Origin: GCA-002727615 sp964442655 | Lineage (GTDB): Bacteria; Pseudomonadota; Alphaproteobacteria; TMED109 | Reading direction: 5' to 3' | NCBI GenBank assembly: GCA_964442655.1 | Contig: CAYTZM010000009.1 | Location: 1-64,000 of the forward strand | Length of the DNA stretch: 64,000 nucleotides | Shown: one piece after another, positions 60,840-64,000 of the stretch | How the letters are laid out: every line of letters begins with the position of its first letter | Numbering within the stretch: position 1 is the stretch's first letter | The notes under the pieces: model-generated | The model's database searches: none | Told to the model about the DNA's origin: nothing | Seen by the model: only the letters and a program-made list of their open reading frames with translations | Translations under genes and position numbers: made by a program

Positions 60840-61586
60840 TTATCTTCTATTTCCAAGCAACATTAGTAGCATAATAAATAGGTTAAGAAAATCTAGATAT
60901 AATTTTAATGCACCCATAATAGCTTTTTTAATTTGTTGCTCACCATTTTCTCCTTCTACATACATTTCTTTTAAAGTTTGGGTATCATAGGCAGTTAATC
61001 CAGTAAAAATTAAAACTCCAATAATACTAATCATAAATTGCATCATAGTAGATTGTAAAAATATATTTACAATCATGGCTATTATAATTCCTATTAATCC
61101 CATCATTAAAAAAGATCCAAAATTTGCAAGAGATTTTTTAGTAGTATATCCATATATACTTGCGGCTAAAAATGTTGATGAAGAAATAAAGAATACTCTT
61201 GCCACAGATTCTCCTGTATATGCTAAAAATATTGAAGCTAAAGATATTCCGTAACAAGCAGATAAAATCCAAAACATTGTTTGTGCTGTTTTTGCTTGCA
61301 TTTTATGGATACGAAAAGAAAGCATCATAACAAGTCCCAGTGGAGCTAGCATGAATATAAAACCTAACGGTGATTGAAATAATAGCTGACCTAAGCCAGA
61401 AAGAGAACCATCTGGATTAACAGAAGCACCTGAAATAAGCCATGCTATAAGGCCAGTAATTGCTAAGCCAACAGTCATATAACCATATATTTTTTGCATA
61501 TATGCCTTTAAACCAGCATCTTCTGTACTTAAGGAAGAGGCTCTTGCTTGTGTTTGAGGGTTTGAAGTAAAGTGTCCTATTTTCAT
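60840..61586 (-). CDS. Bax inhibitor-1/YccA family membrane protein
   Basis: Membrane protein of 248 residues with seven predicted helices (TVGLAITGLIAWLIS, FIFMLAPLGLVMMLS, FWILSACYGISLASIFLAY and others) and the conserved end LKLYLDFLNLFIMLLMLLG. The family, including E. coli YbhL and YccA, forms calcium-leak-type channels or modulates FtsH. GLTAYDTQTLKEM is the family motif. It is followed by a hairpin terminator and transcribed alone. Confidence 0.92.
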   Translation of the reverse strand: MKIGHFTSNPQTQARASSLSTEDAGLKAYMQKIYGYMTVGLAITGLIAWLISGASVNPDGSLSGLGQLLFQSPLGFIFMLAPLGLVMMLSFRIHKMQAKTAQTMFWILSACYGISLASIFLAYTGESVARVFFISSSTFLAASIYGYTTKKSLANFGSFLMMGLIGIIIAMIVNIFLQSTMMQFMISIIGVLIFTGLTAYDTQTLKEMYVEGENGEQQIKKAIMGALKLYLDFLNLFIMLLMLLGNRR

Positions 61587-61719
61587 AATTTTAAAAACTC
61601 CATTATAGTAAAGTTAAATTTATTAATTAATATATAGTATTTTTAGTAAAAAATCTATAATCACACTATAAATATGGTTATTAAAATAGAATATTTTAAT
61701 CTTAGTAGGAGTTAAATTA

Positions 61720-62034
61720 ATGGAAAATATGGACGCAAAGAAGTTATCTAATAAAGAAATTTTGATTAAAATTAAAGATTTAAAAAAATGGCATTTAAAA
61801 AAAGACTATAACGCAATTAAAAAAACTTTTATTTTTACTGATTTTAAAGAAGCTTTCTGTTGGATGACATATGTATCTTTAGAAGCAGAAAAATATAATC
61901 ATCACCCTGAATGGAAAAATGTTTATAATAAAGTAGAAGTTTATTTATCTACACATGATGTTAATGGCCTTTCTTATAAAGATTTTTATATAGCTAAAGT
62001 TATGGATTTTAATTATAAAAAATTTGTTGGATAA
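61720..62034 (+). CDS. phhB: Pterin-4a-carbinolamine dehydratase
   Basis: PCD/DCoH family enzyme (104 residues) that recycles the pterin cofactor of aromatic-amino-acid hydroxylases. The motif AEKYNHHPEWKNVYNKVEVY contains the catalytic histidines; STHDVNGLSYKD follows. AGGAG lies upstream of the ATG. No phenylalanine hydroxylase is in the window. In many bacteria without the hydroxylase it is kept for molybdopterin or other unknown reasons. Confidence 0.93.
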   Translation: MENMDAKKLSNKEILIKIKDLKKWHLKKDYNAIKKTFIFTDFKEAFCWMTYVSLEAEKYNHHPEWKNVYNKVEVYLSTHDVNGLSYKDFYIAKVMDFNYKKFVG

Positions 62035-62035
62035 A

Positions 62036-62509
62036 ATGATAATGTTTAAAATATTTTTAAATCAAATTCCAAATGCACCTTTATTATTATCATTAGGAGG
62101 AGTATTTCCGTTTGTTTTGCTTTCAGCTGGATTATGGTTTTTACCTTATGAATATAAATTACTGGCATTATATAATTTATTAAATTATTCCGTAATTATA
62201 CTTTCTTTTATTGGAGCTGTTCATTGGGGAGTAGCTATCACAAAAGGTATAAAAAGTTATAAACACTATTTAATAGCTATTACTCCGGCTTTACTAAGCT
62301 GGTTTATGTTGATAGGTTTTTTTGCTAATTATATAATAATTTTAATATTTTTTCTTTTAGCTTTTCTTACAATGTTTTTTATTGATATGCATTATACAAA
62401 ATCAGGTTTTTTTCCAGTATGGTATTTGCCTTTGAGAAAACTAGTATCTATTATAGTAATAATATCTATTGGCTTAGCTGCAATAGCTGTAAATATAAAG
62501 GTTTTATAA
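62036..62509 (+). CDS. DUF3429 family membrane protein
   Basis: Membrane protein of 157 residues from the ATG at 62036, with about five hydrophobic helices. The segment LPYEYKLLALYNLLNYSVIILS then GAVHWGVAI (with the conserved His-Trp-Gly) and FIDMHYTKSGFFPVWYLPLR is the DUF3429 pattern. A TTG at 62024 would overlap phhB and is less likely. Function is unknown. Its end overlaps the convergent transporter gene by six bases. Confidence 0.84.
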   Translation: MIMFKIFLNQIPNAPLLLSLGGVFPFVLLSAGLWFLPYEYKLLALYNLLNYSVIILSFIGAVHWGVAITKGIKSYKHYLIAITPALLSWFMLIGFFANYIIILIFFLLAFLTMFFIDMHYTKSGFFPVWYLPLRKLVSIIVIISIGLAAIAVNIKVL

Positions 62510-63418
62510 TGCCTTATATTTATCATATATTCTTGGTAATAACATAATAGTTAGAGTTGAAAAAATTATAATAATTCCTCCTAATATTTCATTCAAATTT
62601 GGTATTTCAAAAAATATTATATATCCGTAAAATGTGGCGAAAATTAATCGAGAATAATCTGCAGGCATAACGAAGGTTGCTTCTCCATGCCTTAATCCCC
62701 ATATTGTAAACATTTGTGCTACTGTTCCACATATTGCTGCGATAAATATTAGAAATAAGTGATGTATATCAATATTTTTCCAAAATATTATAGACGGAAT
62801 GATTAATCCAACAGTAGATATTATTCCATAATAAAACTGTATAGTTAGAGTAGATTGATTTTGTGATAACGATTTTACTGTAAGTTTTACACAGCTTACA
62901 AAAAATGCACCTAATAGGGCTATCGCTCCTGCATAAATAGTAAGGCCTTGAGTATTATTAGGATCAATCATAATAATTACCCCTATAAAACCTAATACAG
63001 TAAATGCTATTCTAAATAAGCCAGGTTTTTCACCTAAAAATATTATGGCTAGTGGAACTAAAAATAATATTCTAGTAAAGCCTAATGTAACTGCACTAGC
63101 TAGTGGCATCATTGCCAAGGCTGAAAAACCAGCCATTAATGCGCCTATGCCAAGAATACCTCTTAATAAGTGCAAGTAAATTCTATTAGTTTTTATTATT
63201 TCTTTAGGATTATTCCTAAGAATTAAAGGCAGAATAATAAGAAATCCAAAAAAACAACGAAAAAAAGCAATTTGAAAAGGATGTAATTCAGTGGTTAAAT
63301 ATTTTATGATTGTCCCCATTATAGGAAATATTGAGGCTGCTATAAGGATGTATGTAAATCCTTTTATGTTACTGTTTATGGAATTCCAATAGCTTGTTAC
63401 TTTATTTAATTTTATCAT
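62504..63418 (-). CDS. EamA/DMT family transporter
   Basis: Ten-helix drug/metabolite transporter (304 residues) with two EamA halves. The first half opens with GFTYILIAASIFPIMGTIIK and HPFQIAFFRCFFGFLIILP; the second repeats the pattern from about residue 155 (GAIALLGAFFVSCVKL and ATFVMPADYSRLIFATFYG). Likely exports an amino acid or other small metabolite; the substrate cannot be assigned. It is preceded, eight bases upstream, by a quinone oxidoreductase gene on the same strand. Confidence 0.88.
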   Translation of the reverse strand: MIKLNKVTSYWNSINSNIKGFTYILIAASIFPIMGTIIKYLTTELHPFQIAFFRCFFGFLIILPLILRNNPKEIIKTNRIYLHLLRGILGIGALMAGFSALAMMPLASAVTLGFTRILFLVPLAIIFLGEKPGLFRIAFTVLGFIGVIIMIDPNNTQGLTIYAGAIALLGAFFVSCVKLTVKSLSQNQSTLTIQFYYGIISTVGLIIPSIIFWKNIDIHHLFLIFIAAICGTVAQMFTIWGLRHGEATFVMPADYSRLIFATFYGYIIFFEIPNLNEILGGIIIIFSTLTIMLLPRIYDKYKAL

Positions 63419-63426
63419 AAATTTAT

Positions 63427-64000
63427 TTAGCAGCTTAAAATAATTTTACCTGTATTGGCTTTACTAAGTAGGTAATTAAGAGCTTCTTTTGCATCTTCTA
63501 GTTTAAATATTTTACCAATTTTAGGATGTAGTTTTTTTTCTTCATATAGATTCATTAAACCATCAAATGATTCTGCAATCAGTTTAGGATTAATAAAAGC
63601 ATATTGCCCCCAGTAAAGCCCTATAGCTGAAGCACTTTTAAGCAATAGTCTATTAGCTGCTATTTTAGGTATTTTTCCTCCTGCGTAGCCAATAGTAATA
63701 TATTTCCCCTCCCATGCTAGGTTCTTTATTGCATCTTCAGCTACTTCTCCACCTACCATATCAATAATTAAATTTAAGCCATCCGGAGCATATTGTTTTA
63801 TGGCATGACGGGTAATTTCAGTATTATAATTTATTGTATTTTGAGCACCGTGATCTTTGCAAATAGCACATTTTTTATCACTTCCTGCGGCAGCAATAAT
63901 TTTAGCATTATAGGTATGAGCTATTTCAACTGCGGCAAGGCCTACTCCACCTGCTGCTCCTAAAATCAAACAATTTTGGTTTTGTTTTAGTTTTCCTTTC
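63427..64000 (-). CDS. NADPH:quinone oxidoreductase family protein, C-terminal part (truncated by window edge)
   Basis: Medium-chain dehydrogenase/reductase whose frame continues beyond base 64000, leaving 190 residues. The cofactor fold is LILGAAGGVGLAAVEIAHTY; AAGSDKKCAICKDHGAQNTINYNT and the C-terminal EEKKLHPKIGKIFKLEDAKE are as in quinone oxidoreductases lacking structural zinc. The AAGGVG form differs from the GASGIG of the paralogue at 21548-22549, so the two are separate subfamilies. The catalytic N-terminal domain is outside the window. It shares the strand, with eight bases between, with the DMT transporter. Confidence 0.85.
   Translation of the reverse strand, partial: KGKLKQNQNCLILGAAGGVGLAAVEIAHTYNAKIIAAAGSDKKCAICKDHGAQNTINYNTEITRHAIKQYAPDGLNLIIDMVGGEVAEDAIKNLAWEGKYITIGYAGGKIPKIAANRLLLKSASAIGLYWGQYAFINPKLIAESFDGLMNLYEEKKLHPKIGKIFKLEDAKEALNYLLSKANTGKIILSC

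Noticed and set aside
1..64000. tRNA, rRNA, CRISPR, IS elements, prophage or toxin-antitoxin loci
   Set aside because: None could be supported on either strand; the intergenic spaces are too short for most, and no integrase other than XerD, transposase or regularly spaced repeats were seen.

Overview
The window is a dense, very AT-rich stretch of an alphaproteobacterial chromosome. Both strands are used, most operon genes abut or overlap, and no tRNA, rRNA, IS element, prophage or CRISPR array is visible. Several families found almost only in Alphaproteobacteria are present (DUF1013/TrcR, DUF2125, DUF1491, DUF1192, DUF4167, a CobS/CobT pair beside a J-domain protein and BolA), as are gene orders typical of that class (rsfS-nadD-proA-proB-obgE-rpmA-rplU, metX-metW, rodZ-ispG-hisS-prfA-prmC, aroB-aroK-xerD). 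Base composition and tight packing suggest a streamlined free-living, probably marine, lineage. The exact clade cannot be fixed from this sequence alone.

Layout. 1-937: end of the ATP synthase operon (atpD, atpC). 932-7955: one long minus-strand run read from rplU down to rppH: rplU, rpmA, obgE, proB, proA, nadD, rsfS, ctpA, rppH. 8119-8762: a DUF1491 gene, then the only gap over 300 bases (8434-8762). That gap holds a Fur-type palindrome, a strong promoter, and a roughly 108-base structured transcript ending in an intrinsic terminator: a candidate iron-regulated small RNA. 8763-14696: a metabolic block with a gamma-glutamyltransferase-family enzyme, a ketopantoate-reductase-like protein, an oxalyl-CoA-synthetase-like ligase, an omega-amino-acid aminotransferase and an AhpD-like protein. 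14697-23524: metW/metX, chorismate mutase and prephenate dehydrogenase, DUF2125, hldE, TrcR, a quinone oxidoreductase, DUF1192, a thioesterase and L31. 23636-34629: a prolyl aminopeptidase, a large multi-module M23 peptidase, and the convergent operon lysC-rodZ-ispG-hisS-prfA-prmC-DUF4167. 34750-45826: ubiG, secA, argJ, a Nudix enzyme, methyltransferases, grxC, a nitrilase-family amidase, DUF1178, methylmalonyl-CoA mutase, L28. 45823-53255: cobT/cobS, J-domain protein, BolA, DUF2889, a transporter remnant, a CorC-type protein, aroB/aroK. 53380-58455: a tiny membrane protein, a large exported protein, xerD, accA, an MFS exporter. 58466-64000: Nudix, prpE, a Bax-inhibitor-like protein, phhB, DUF3429, a DMT transporter and a truncated quinone oxidoreductase.

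Two things stand out. First, the periplasmic part of RodZ carries a module that is also the fourth repeat of the nearby M23 peptidase. The two copies lie in opposite orientation about 6.4 kb apart and share 149 bases of perfect identity inside clearly diverged flanks. This points to recent gene conversion, and an inversion across the repeats would make two in-frame chimeric proteins. Second, the Fur-box/promoter/terminator unit at 8518-8680 looks like a complete small-RNA gene. Smaller points are a metX gene with no ATG/GTG/TTG start but an ATT behind a good ribosome binding site, a transporter fragment at 50111-50311, and the near absence of space between convergent genes.

Metabolically, PrpE and methylmalonyl-CoA mutase supply two steps of propionate use. 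The mutase needs cobalamin, which makes the nearby CobS/CobT pair relevant. HldE implies heptose-containing lipopolysaccharide; UbiG implies ubiquinone respiration; LysC, ProA/B, AroB/K, TyrA, MetX and ArgJ indicate amino-acid prototrophy in these branches.
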